In this document: positions 1 to 5,399 of the stretch, in pieces
Layout of the letters: every line of letters begins with the position of its first letter
Numbering within the stretch: position 1 is the first letter of the stretch
NCBI GenBank assembly: GCA_035564115.1
Contig: DATMTN010000027.1
Span: 1 to 18,268, forward strand
Direction: 5' to 3'
Origin: JACMPA01 sp035564115
GTDB taxonomy: Bacteria; Patescibacteriota; Saccharimonadia; Saccharimonadales; UBA4665
Length of the DNA: 18,268 nt
Position numbers and translations under genes: made by a program
The notes under the pieces: generated by a model
What the model saw: only the letters and a program-made list of their open reading frames with translations
The model's database searches: none
Told to the model about the DNA's origin: nothing

Positions 1-214
1 ACTGCATTAAAATATCCGCATCGCTGACATGAATTTCAGTGTCCCTACCATATGAGCCTACATATAAACTATGGCTAGTTGATGAGGTTGTTCCCCAGAA
101 ATCCTCATTGAGCTGTCTAGTGACTCTTCCATATCGGTACTGTATATTTCCAACAGTTGAGCCATTGATTAATATGGCATTACAAAAATTTTCAAACTTT
201 GACGATACGGACAT
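1..214 (-). CDS. CD-NTase / SMODS-type nucleotidyltransferase, N-terminal 71 codons (cut by window edge)
   Basis: The reverse strand encodes 71 residues from an ATG at 214-212 that run off the left edge. A GSYGR motif lies at residues 53-57, followed by T59, I61 and the acidic pair D65/D67 (SDAD). This is the GS...DxD active-site signature of the polymerase-beta-like CD-NTase/SMODS family. The preceding helix with 'LNEDFW' (35-40) and 'HSLYVGSYGR' also fits that family. Known members make cyclic oligonucleotide second messengers in CBASS anti-phage systems or related signalling. The effector and any accessory genes would lie outside the window. The only strong Shine-Dalgarno (AGGAGG, 245-240) is 25 nt from the ATG, which is too far. 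No in-frame ATG or GTG lies closer, so the start is uncertain; the frame is open back to a stop at 281-283. The sequence is visibly more AT-rich than the genes to its right, suggesting horizontal acquisition. The family call is confident; the CBASS assignment is inferred. Confidence 0.85.
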   Translation of the reverse strand, partial: MSVSSKFENFCNAILINGSTVGNIQYRYGRVTRQLNEDFWGTTSSTSHSLYVGSYGRDTEIHVSDADILMQ

Positions 215-362
215 ACTTATTATTTTAGTGACTGTAACGCCTCCTAGCAACAATTGATGCGTGAGGTTGAAACCATCATTTCAATCTGTTATATAGCTCA
301 ATCTGTCTCGTGAGGTCTAGTTCGCTGGACGTACGTTGAAACGGTCGGCCCAATCAATAAGC

Positions 363-390
363 AAAAAGCTCCCGAACAAGGGAGCTTTTT
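363..390 (-). terminator. Intrinsic terminator downstream of tRNA-Gly
   Basis: An 11-bp perfect stem (363-373 with 380-390) has a 6-nt loop and is flanked by A and T runs on either side, so it could end transcription both ways. It lies just past the 3' end of tRNA-Gly and separates it from the CD-NTase gene. Confidence 0.8.
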
Positions 391-402
391 TAGGTGTCAT
401 CT

Positions 403-479
403 TGGTGCGGGTCAGGGGACTCTAACCCCTGGCCTCGTCCTTGGCAAGGACGCGCTCTAAACAACTGAGCTAGACCCGC
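403..479 (-). tRNA. tRNA-Gly (anticodon GCC), atypical D-loop/T-loop contact
   Basis: The reverse strand folds into a full 77-nt cloverleaf with encoded CCA. The acceptor stem is GCGGGTC/GACCCGC with discriminator A. The D-stem is GCTC/GAGC. The anticodon stem CGTCC/GGACG closes the loop TTGCCAA, giving anticodon GCC. The T-stem is AGGGG/CCCCT. Two normally invariant positions differ. The D-loop reads G18-U19 instead of G18-G19, and the T-loop reads TTAGAGT, with A56 instead of C56. The two changes compensate, replacing the G19:C56 tertiary pair with U19:A56. The gene therefore looks constrained and not decayed. Confidence 0.92.
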
Positions 480-532
480 ATGCGAATGTGATTACCACAT
501 ATACTTATTTGGTTTGGAAGGTACTTGTGGAA

Positions 533-605
533 CAGTTGTTTAGAGCACAAGGCGCTGTACTGGTTACTTTGGCTTCGCCAAACGACAACTGAGCTAGACC
601 CGCAT
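533..605 (-). repeat. Rearranged partial copy of the tRNA-Gly 5' region
   Basis: Positions 585-605 repeat exactly the 21 bases at 461-481, which are the acceptor 5' strand, D-stem and part of the D-loop of the adjacent tRNA-Gly. Positions 533-546 are the exact reverse complement of 453-466, the tRNA's D-arm, including the rare U19. The two pieces lie in opposite orientations about 40 bases apart. They could form a CAGTTGT/ACAACTG hairpin, with a smaller TTTGGC-TTC-GCCAAA hairpin (568-582) inside. No anticodon or T-arm is present, so this is not a functional tRNA. It could be a relic of duplication plus inversion, or a recombination site. Confidence 0.75.
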
Positions 606-650
606 ATCTGATAAGTACTCGAAAGATTGTAGCAAAACATCGCTCAATTG

Positions 651-688
651 AAAAGGGTGTGGAGGCTATAACACCTACACACCCTTTT
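651..688 (-). terminator. Intrinsic terminator of the secreted-protein gene
   Basis: An 11-bp perfect stem (651-661 with 678-688) ends in four T residues on the minus strand. It starts 17 bases past the stop codon of the gene at 705-1502. Confidence 0.75.
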
Positions 689-704
689 GCCGCTACCCTA
701 GATA

Positions 705-1502
705 TTAGTGTTTAGCAGCGCTCGGCATGTTCCTGCCGCCAGTAGCAAAGTAGCTGACGCAGTCACCTTGGTTCTTGAATGGGCCAGGGTTGGTCATAGC
801 CTTCCAGCCATTGTTCTTGCAGGAATCTTTGGTAGGCGTACTAACAACCGGCTCATAGGTGTACGTCGTGTCGTTGATCTGGGTATTGTCGGCCAGCACT
901 GTCTGGTTGCCGCCAGATACTGCCCAGCCAGCGTCCGTCACCAGTTGCACACCAGTCACTACCTGGTCACCCAGTAGCGCCTGCGCTTGGGCAAATGTAC
1001 TGTAGAAGTTGCCGCCCGCGTACTGGCTGGTATCGAAGCGGGTGTCGGCTGAGAGTGTTAGGTTGCCCGTACTTACCCAGCTACCGACTGTGCAGCCCGT
1101 GTAGCTTGGTGATGGCCCAATGTATACAAAGACATTCTTACCGCCAATATTGAGCTGGAATCGGGGTGAACCACCCGCGCAGTCACCAGCTGTGATCTTA
1201 TAATCTGTGCCAAGGTTGGTGAGCTGGTTCAAAGTCATGCCACTGGGCACGGTGTAGTCAACTCCTCCATCAGTATGCGTGCTGTCAGACACCATCTGGA
1301 CGGCTGTGCCCGGGTTACCGCCACTTACCGTTGTCGCACTATCAAATAGACTGTAATCGCCTGGTAAGGCCGAAGCGCCGCTTACCGCCAGCATCACAAT
1401 CGCCGGTAATGCAACCGCCGTGGTGGCAAGCGATGCTTTGAAAGCATCGATCTTTGTCTTCGTTTTTACTAGTCCTTTGGCCATGGTATAGCTATATCGC
1501 AT
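705..1502 (-). CDS. Secreted protein with signal peptide and C-terminal two-cysteine motif
   Basis: This encodes 265 aa. A basic N-terminus (to about residue 22) precedes a hydrophobic segment (about 27-44) and a likely signal-peptidase site after ASA (residue 45), so the mature protein should be exported. The body is rich in Thr, Ser, Gly and Asn, with C107- and C137-region cysteines. The C-terminus has C228 and C248 in the pattern CKNNGW...FKNQGDCVSYF, then a Gly/Arg tail. Similar C-terminal motifs recur in secreted proteins of Saccharibacteria and some actinobacteria; no function is established. The start at 1502 is supported by GGAGG six bases upstream; the internal Met7 lacks one. A TATACT box at 1533-1538 and the terminator at 651-688 make it a single-gene unit. 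The cysteines probably form disulfides outside the cell (inference). Confidence 0.85.
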   Translation of the reverse strand: MRYSYTMAKGLVKTKTKIDAFKASLATTAVALPAIVMLAVSGASALPGDYSLFDSATTVSGGNPGTAVQMVSDSTHTDGGVDYTVPSGMTLNQLTNLGTDYKITAGDCAGGSPRFQLNIGGKNVFVYIGPSPSYTGCTVGSWVSTGNLTLSADTRFDTSQYAGGNFYSTFAQAQALLGDQVVTGVQLVTDAGWAVSGGNQTVLADNTQINDTTYTYEPVVSTPTKDSCKNNGWKAMTNPGPFKNQGDCVSYFATGGRNMPSAAKH

Positions 1503-1532
1503 AGGTTTCCTCCCTTTTTTACGTCAGGCCTG

Positions 1533-1538
1533 AGTATA
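1533..1538 (-). promoter_or_regulatory. Putative -10 box (TATACT) for the secreted-protein gene
   Basis: TATACT on the minus strand lies about 30 bases before the start codon, leaving a leader of roughly 24 nt that contains the GGAGG ribosome site. No good -35 is seen at 16-18 bases. Confidence 0.45.
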
Positions 1539-1590
1539 TGCTGATGCGGAGTGGTTTGAATGTAAGCGTTTTTACCGACAAACGAATAAG

Positions 1591-1616
1591 AAAAAAGCCC
1601 CAGCGTAGACTGAGGC
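1591..1616 (-). terminator. Terminator attached to the tRNA-Phe 3' fragment
   Basis: GCCCCAG (1597-1603) pairs with CTGAGGC (1610-1616), with one G:U on the minus-strand RNA, followed by six T residues on that strand. It resembles the terminator after the intact tRNA-Phe (4816-4838), so the duplicated block includes half of the tRNA terminator. Confidence 0.65.
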
Positions 1617-1665
1617 GTTTTGTTTGGTGGCTCCTCCCAGACTCGAACTGGGGACACGCGGCTCT
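1611..1665 (-). repeat. 55-bp direct repeat, left attachment-site copy
   Basis: These 55 bases are identical to 4833-4887. They cover part of the terminator, the CCA end, and the tRNA-Phe 3' half up to three bases into the anticodon loop. To the right the two copies diverge abruptly. To the left they share only an A-run plus GCCCCA. This is the expected structure of an att core at a tRNA gene. Confidence 0.85.
1625..1665 (-). pseudogene. tRNA-Phe 3' fragment (41 nt)
   Basis: The fragment holds the CCA, the acceptor 3' strand, the T-arm, the variable loop, the anticodon 3' strand and the last three loop bases of tRNA-Phe. All are identical to 4847-4887. The 5' half is missing and is replaced by the end of the 97-aa gene. 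Confidence 0.85.
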
Positions 1666-1957
1666 AAATAACTTTAGCGATTTCGCCATGCGCGGGTTGA
1701 GCGCCATCGCTCTCGATAGTCATCGTCACGACTTCGTCCAAGGCCGTGCGGCCAATCAGGCGCATGCCACCATCAGCTGGGTGAGCTGTTTCGGAAATAT
1801 CAAAAGCAACCGTCTCTGGTTCTGGCCTCGGAATCTCTCGACTCCCAAGCACTGTAACAGAGAGGAAGTCACCAGCTTGCAAAGCTTCAAAAGCGCGGCG
1901 ACGCACTTCTTCACTTGTCGGTGGTTCTATAACCGAAAACTCTTGTACTGTAATCAT
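1664..1957 (-). CDS. 97-aa hypothetical protein, island cargo
   Basis: The family is not recognised. The protein is acidic and soluble, with a helical segment near residues 14-30 (SEEVRRRAFEALQAGDF) followed by beta-prone stretches (for example FLSVTVLG and EVVTMTIES). It has no transmembrane segment and no cysteine. It starts 36 bases after the stop of the nuclease-like gene and is probably its operon partner. The TAG stop (1666-1664) spans the edge of the 55-bp repeat, so the C-terminus was fixed by the junction. An 11-base palindrome (AGTATGATACT, 1958-1968) sits directly before the start codon. No clear Shine-Dalgarno is visible, which lowers confidence in this start. It could be an accessory or immunity-type partner of the nuclease (speculative). 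Confidence 0.6.
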   Translation of the reverse strand: MITVQEFSVIEPPTSEEVRRRAFEALQAGDFLSVTVLGSREIPRPEPETVAFDISETAHPADGGMRLIGRTALDEVVTMTIESDGAQPAHGEIAKVI

Positions 1958-1993
1958 AGTATGATACTACTTTACAAGATAATTATGCTTAAG

Positions 1994-3244
1994 TCAAGAG
2001 CTGCGACGTTGGGTTTGTTGCCCGTGCGCCAGGTCTTGGCGGGCGCGATCCACGATGAGGGCAAACCCTTGGGCGGCCTGAGCCACCATCTCATCTGACA
2101 TATGGAAGCGATCTTTCATGAACAGGGACTGGAACCGGCCTTTTGTGCTGTTGGGAGTCGGACAGAATACAACCCGATCTTTACGCGGCTCTACCATGGT
2201 GCCGTCCGGCTTGGTATGGCCACTACGCCCCCGCAGGAGTACATACATTCGCTGTACGGGGTCATTTGGTGTCGGCAACTTCCGAGCCCGACGTATTTCG
2301 TCGAGTTTATAGTCCGAGGCCTTCACGTCAAAGCAGACTTCCGCTGGCGTATCAGGCTCAGCTACCAGATCTATTCCCTGCAAATCTTCCTGGTCCGTAG
2401 CGGTACGGACCGTCCCAATATTCCCCAGGATGCGACCAAAGGCTAATTCGACCTGCGCACCCCATAGTGTGTCGTTGATAGTCTGCGCATCGGCCTCGCG
2501 GGCCTGACCACGCATCCGAACCGCCATATCGGTGAGTGCACCCTGGAAAGCTTTTGCACTCACTTCCGGATATTTAGCCATGTACTCCCGTAGCTCGGTG
2601 TTAAAACGGCTGGCGATAAACTTGTCGGCCGTCTTGGGATGCTCAGGGTCACTTGTTGGGAGCCCCGTATCGGGGTAGCTATTGGCGCTGATTCGTTGAT
2701 CGGCAAGCAGGAACTGGGGCAGTCTGCTCAGTACCTGCATACTATCGAGCTCGGCCATACTGTCGCCTTCGCCGTAGCGCTTATCGATATACTGTTCCGC
2801 TTTTTGTGCATAAAAGTCCCAGAACTCGGCGTTGTTGGCGCGGTCTTCGGTACTGACACCCGCTTCTTGTACCATCGCCAGGAAGTGAACGTTCTTGAGT
2901 AGTCCGTTGCCTCGGGTCTTCGTACGGTCACCGGTGAGTTTTGCTAGCGCTTCGCCCAACGATTCGGTCATCGACTCCGACAGCTGCTCTTCGGTCTTTA
3001 GCTGCTCGCTAGCTTGGTCTTCATGTACATCAGCCGGTTCATCTTCGTTCGTCACCAGGTAGTTGCCGACTAGATGTTCCAGGCCCTTTTCGGTCAGAAG
3101 ACGGTCAAGATGATTCTGCTTGAGTTGCTGGAGGCCTGCGTGGTCGGCCGGCCATTCCTGACTGGCGTGCGCCAGCTCTTCCCACGCCGCGAGTTCAGCG
3201 GGTGGTACATCAGGATTCGAGGGAACTGTTGGCTGTTCTGACAT
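1994..3244 (-). CDS. PD-(D/E)XK-like nuclease candidate (416 aa)
   Basis: The N-terminal 110 residues are acidic and helical. The middle is helical (about 115-260). The C-terminal third carries a PD-(D/E)XK-like set: E266 in a helix (QVELAFGRI), D292 in a GID turn, then D306-V307-K308 after a beta-strand (CFDVKAS). This spacing fits the restriction-endonuclease fold, which uses these residues to bind Mg2+ and cut DNA. The 'ELAFG...GID...DVKAS' layout is typical of nucleases in defence or repair loci. No methyltransferase lies beside it, so a classical restriction pair is not supported. It is transcribed divergently from the helical/JAMM pair, from a TATAAT box at 3267-3272. No specific family is recognised, and the nuclease call rests on motif reading. 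Confidence 0.72.
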   Translation of the reverse strand: MSEQPTVPSNPDVPPAELAAWEELAHASQEWPADHAGLQQLKQNHLDRLLTEKGLEHLVGNYLVTNEDEPADVHEDQASEQLKTEEQLSESMTESLGEALAKLTGDRTKTRGNGLLKNVHFLAMVQEAGVSTEDRANNAEFWDFYAQKAEQYIDKRYGEGDSMAELDSMQVLSRLPQFLLADQRISANSYPDTGLPTSDPEHPKTADKFIASRFNTELREYMAKYPEVSAKAFQGALTDMAVRMRGQAREADAQTINDTLWGAQVELAFGRILGNIGTVRTATDQEDLQGIDLVAEPDTPAEVCFDVKASDYKLDEIRRARKLPTPNDPVQRMYVLLRGRSGHTKPDGTMVEPRKDRVVFCPTPNSTKGRFQSLFMKDRFHMSDEMVAQAAQGFALIVDRARQDLAHGQQTQRRSS

Positions 3245-3266
3245 ATTTGTTTCTTAGTTTGGGCTT

Positions 3267-3272
3267 ATTATA
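3267..3272 (-). promoter_or_regulatory. Putative -10 box (TATAAT) for the nuclease-like gene
   Basis: A consensus TATAAT on the minus strand lies 22 bases before the start codon of the nuclease-like gene, within the 163-base divergent intergenic region of the island. No clear -35 is present. Only a weak AAGAAA precedes the start. Confidence 0.5.
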
Positions 3273-3413
3273 CATAAAAATGACACCTACAGATACGACT
3301 AGGGCATTCTTGCGCCACAAACGTGACGCGCCGCGGCAGGAAAAGGGTGAAGCCATACAGCCGATAAGCCGTATAAAGTTGTATTTCGTAAACTTTTATA
3401 GTTTACTGTGGCC

Positions 3414-3959
3414 ATGAATGAAGAACAAAAACAATGGAACGAAGCAATCGAAAACCTTAAGTCTCTGGCAGCAGAGCGACGTCAGCTGAGTTATAGCCCA
3501 TGGGCCAACCCAGATGCAATTGATACACTGCGTACCGAGACAGTCCAGGAGATCGCGCACGATCATCAAGACGAGCCAGACTCGGCCAAGGAACTAATGG
3601 TAGCAAATATGCTCTACCAGAAGCTTTACGGCTTATTTTCCCAGGAGACCGATGAGGTAGTCGCAAGTGGTGGCATTCATGATGAGGCAAGCTCTTACGC
3701 GCTGCTCATGCTGCGCTTTGAGGAATTATTTATCGCTACCGCAGCATTTTCCCAGGCCGAGATCAATCGCCTCACGAAACTGATGCAGGAGCAGGATAGC
3801 GCAATTAGCGATGAGTCTATGAAGCTGAGCGAACAATGTAATGCCCTTTCGGATGCGCTTGCGGCAATAGCGACAGAGTTTACGAAAGCGCTCACGAACA
3901 TGCGGCGTAACCATGATTCTATCTTCGGTTATACGTACGGAATAAAATTAAAAGCTTAG
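3414..3959 (+). CDS. 181-aa helical protein, partner of the JAMM-like gene
   Basis: The family is not recognised. The sequence is almost wholly helix-forming: charged helices at about 5-25 and 45-75, then long amphipathic helices at about 85-160 rich in Ala, Leu, Glu and Gln, possibly a helical bundle or coiled coil. There is no signal peptide, membrane segment or catalytic motif. ATG at 3414 is chosen over the in-frame GTG at 3408 because a TATAGT box (3397-3402) would put the transcript start near 3409, giving a nearly leaderless message. No Shine-Dalgarno is seen. Its stop is one base from the ATG of the JAMM-like gene, so the two are almost certainly co-translated and may form a complex. 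It could be a substrate, adaptor or regulator of the putative protease (inference). Confidence 0.78.
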   Translation: MNEEQKQWNEAIENLKSLAAERRQLSYSPWANPDAIDTLRTETVQEIAHDHQDEPDSAKELMVANMLYQKLYGLFSQETDEVVASGGIHDEASSYALLMLRFEELFIATAAFSQAEINRLTKLMQEQDSAISDESMKLSEQCNALSDALAAIATEFTKALTNMRRNHDSIFGYTYGIKLKA

Positions 3960-3960
3960 G

Positions 3961-4773
3961 ATGGGCGTCACCGGTGATATTGACTCCTTCCGGTCTATAG
4001 GCCGCGAAGAGCTCATACTGCATGCACTGCTTGATATGTACGAGTTTAGTGCGCATGCGTTCGGTAGCATTGATGGCCCTTACTTTTGGGATGGTCTAGG
4101 CTTGGACTTTATGACGTCTACGCCTGTCGATCGTGTTTTGGAGCATGCAAAAAATGTTGGTGCAGACACTCTGTATATGGCTCATACCCACCCTTTGTCA
4201 AATGACGACAGCATTCGATTTCTAGGTGCTACCATCGACCCGAGAGAAGAAATCGCTTACGGCTATAAGCCCTTACCGGTTGGTAATGGCCCGTCATCTG
4301 GCGACGCAAAGTTACTTGCAAAACTAAAAACGCAGTTTCTAAAATCACACATCGATGTCGTGGGCGTAGTATTTGCTGCCAGTGGCGTCTGGGAGTTCGA
4401 TATACTCGACTTACAGAAGTTTAATGCCGACTCGTTTGAGGCTGCTCACAATGCCTTCCACCTGTCTAGCGATGAAGATACATTTAATGCAAAAGAGCTG
4501 CGCGCCAGCGCAGACTTTCCGAACTACTTCATGGAGCTAGAAAAACCAAAGCTACATGAGCTCAACACAAGTACATACACGCTACAGCTCAAAGAGCGTA
4601 CGGCATCACCAACGACGACAATGGCTGATTCTGACAACATCGCACGAACAATAAAACTTTTTGCAGATCATAATGTTTCACTCACGTTCCACTCCTATGC
4701 TGACCGCAAAATAGATCCCTTAGAACTCATGCGCCACAGTCTTTCCGACTGGAGCAAACTATTTGCCCAATAA
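3961..4773 (+). CDS. JAMM/JAB-like putative metalloprotease (270 aa)
   Basis: H75-T-H77-P and then S112-S-G-D115 form an HxHP...SxxD pattern. This is the zinc-binding signature of JAMM/JAB (MPN, RadC-like) proteins, which act as isopeptidases or peptidases in ubiquitin-like and defence pathways. A hydrophobic strand precedes the HTHP (ADTLYMA), and one follows the SxxD (DVVGVVFA), as in the MPN fold. Oddly, 34 residues separate H77 from S112, where the family usually has about 7-10, so an insertion or a divergent family is likely. The assisting glutamate is not certain; E16/E17 and E28 are candidates. The C-terminal region (about 150-270) is unrecognised. Translation is coupled to the upstream helical gene (one-base gap). 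No ubiquitin-like or E1-like gene is beside it. The gene is certain; the catalytic role is inferred. Confidence 0.7.
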   Translation: MGVTGDIDSFRSIGREELILHALLDMYEFSAHAFGSIDGPYFWDGLGLDFMTSTPVDRVLEHAKNVGADTLYMAHTHPLSNDDSIRFLGATIDPREEIAYGYKPLPVGNGPSSGDAKLLAKLKTQFLKSHIDVVGVVFAASGVWEFDILDLQKFNADSFEAAHNAFHLSSDEDTFNAKELRASADFPNYFMELEKPKLHELNTSTYTLQLKERTASPTTTMADSDNIARTIKLFADHNVSLTFHSYADRKIDPLELMRHSLSDWSKLFAQ

Positions 4774-4815
4774 CCACACGAACCACTCTTCGTACTTATC
4801 GCTCTTAGGCCAAAC

Positions 4816-4838
4816 AAAAAGCCCCACAGATGTGAGGC
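4816..4838 (-). terminator. Terminator of tRNA-Phe
   Basis: GCCCCAC (4821-4827) pairs with GTGAGGC (4832-4838) around a 4-base loop, followed by five T residues on the minus strand. It lies just past the tRNA CCA. The plus-strand JAMM-like gene ends 43 bases to its left. Confidence 0.7.
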
Positions 4839-4887
4839 GTTTTGTTTGGTGGCTCCTCCCAGACTCGAACTGGGGACACGCGGCTCT
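4833..4887 (-). repeat. 55-bp direct repeat, right attachment-site copy (within tRNA-Phe)
   Basis: These bases are identical to 1611-1665. This copy sits in the intact tRNA-Phe gene and its terminator. The identity stops between the anticodon bases and the 3' side of the anticodon loop. Confidence 0.85.
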
Positions 4888-4922
4888 TCAGGCCGCTGCT
4901 CTACCAACTGAGCTAAAGAGCC
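4847..4922 (-). tRNA. tRNA-Phe (anticodon GAA)
   Basis: A complete 76-nt cloverleaf with encoded CCA. The acceptor stem is GGCTCTT/AGGAGCC with one G:U pair. The D-loop carries a normal GG, the anticodon stem is GCGGC/GCCGC with loop CTGAAGA (anticodon GAA), and the T-loop is canonical TTCGAGT. It serves as the attachment site of the island on its 3' side. The Nudix gene ends about 48 bases upstream on the same strand with no strong terminator between, so read-through into the tRNA is possible. Confidence 0.95.
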
Positions 4923-4970
4923 ACGCAGTAGTAAGGACTCGACCTATTCTACAGATTTCCTCTGTAAATT

Positions 4971-5399
4971 TCAATCCGTCCAGATTTTTTCTGTGGCGTC
5001 CTGGAATGGCTTGTCGGCAGCACAGAACTCTAGCTGCAAGAAATCACGTCGATTTACAAATCGAAATGCCACCTGATCGTCCCCCGGTGTCAGGACGGCG
5101 TCATCGCTCAGCGTTGCCCGTACGGCTAGCCGCAGGACATGCCAGCCACGCTCACTCTCGCCGCGCAGCACAAACTCAATGTCGCTAATATTCTCTACCT
5201 TTACACCGAGCTCTTCATCCATTTCCCGGGCTACGCACTCCAGTAGCGTCTCGTGGTGTTCCCAGCCGCCACCCGGAACTTCCCATAGGCTGTCCTGATT
5301 CTGCGTAACTAGCAGGCGGCCCAGCTCATCTATTATCAAAACCTTTACCGCCGCCCGATAAAAGGCGTCGGGCAAGTTCTGCGGTGTCAGGTCAGCCAT
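4971..5399 (-). CDS. Nudix hydrolase
   Basis: This 142-aa protein contains a complete Nudix box at residues 44-66: G44, E50, R58-E59, E62-E63 and G65, in the order Gx5Ex7REx2EExG. Nudix enzymes hydrolyse nucleoside diphosphates linked to another group, such as damaged nucleotides, dinucleoside polyphosphates or NAD-like compounds; the substrate cannot be told here. It has the usual length of a stand-alone Nudix domain. Its ATG shares the A of the MazG-like stop (TGATG), so translation is coupled. Together with the MazG-like enzyme it suggests nucleotide-pool cleaning. It is the last gene of the slipin-mazG-nudix operon. Confidence 0.92.
   Translation of the reverse strand: MADLTPQNLPDAFYRAAVKVLIIDELGRLLVTQNQDSLWEVPGGGWEHHETLLECVAREMDEELGVKVENISDIEFVLRGESERGWHVLRLAVRATLSDDAVLTPGDDQVAFRFVNRRDFLQLEFCAADKPFQDATEKIWTD

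Larger units (their letters stand above)
1611..4887. mobile_element. Putative integrated island at tRNA-Phe, no integrase inside
   Basis: The segment is bounded by 55-bp perfect direct repeats. The right repeat is part of the intact tRNA-Phe gene; the left is an orphan 3' fragment in the same orientation. An element that enters a tRNA 3' end and restores it with its own copy leaves exactly this arrangement. The homology ends in the anticodon loop, a usual crossover site for tyrosine recombinases. Four genes lie inside: a nuclease-like gene with a 97-aa gene on the minus strand, and a helical-protein gene with a JAMM-like gene on the plus strand. No recombinase, transposase, replication or plasmid gene is present. 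It could be a remnant, a satellite mobilised in trans, or a tRNA duplication with coincidental cargo. Confidence 0.65.

Noticed and set aside
39..257. Plus-strand ORF of 72 aa at the left edge
   Set aside because: It is antisense to the CD-NTase frame, which has clear catalytic motifs; it has no ribosome site or recognisable motif.
403..479. Reading the tRNA at 403-479 as tRNA-Ala with anticodon GGC
   Set aside because: GGC is what the plus strand shows. The gene is on the minus strand, where the loop reads TTGCCAA, giving GCC (Gly). The lack of G3:U70 agrees.
1538..2098. Plus-strand ORF of 186 aa
   Set aside because: It crosses the terminator, the tRNA-Phe fragment and the 97-aa gene antisense. 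Its product contains translated tRNA sequence, so it is a shadow frame.
1994..3244. Classical restriction-modification system
   Set aside because: No methyltransferase motif lies in any neighbouring gene, so the nuclease-like protein cannot be called a restriction enzyme from this window.
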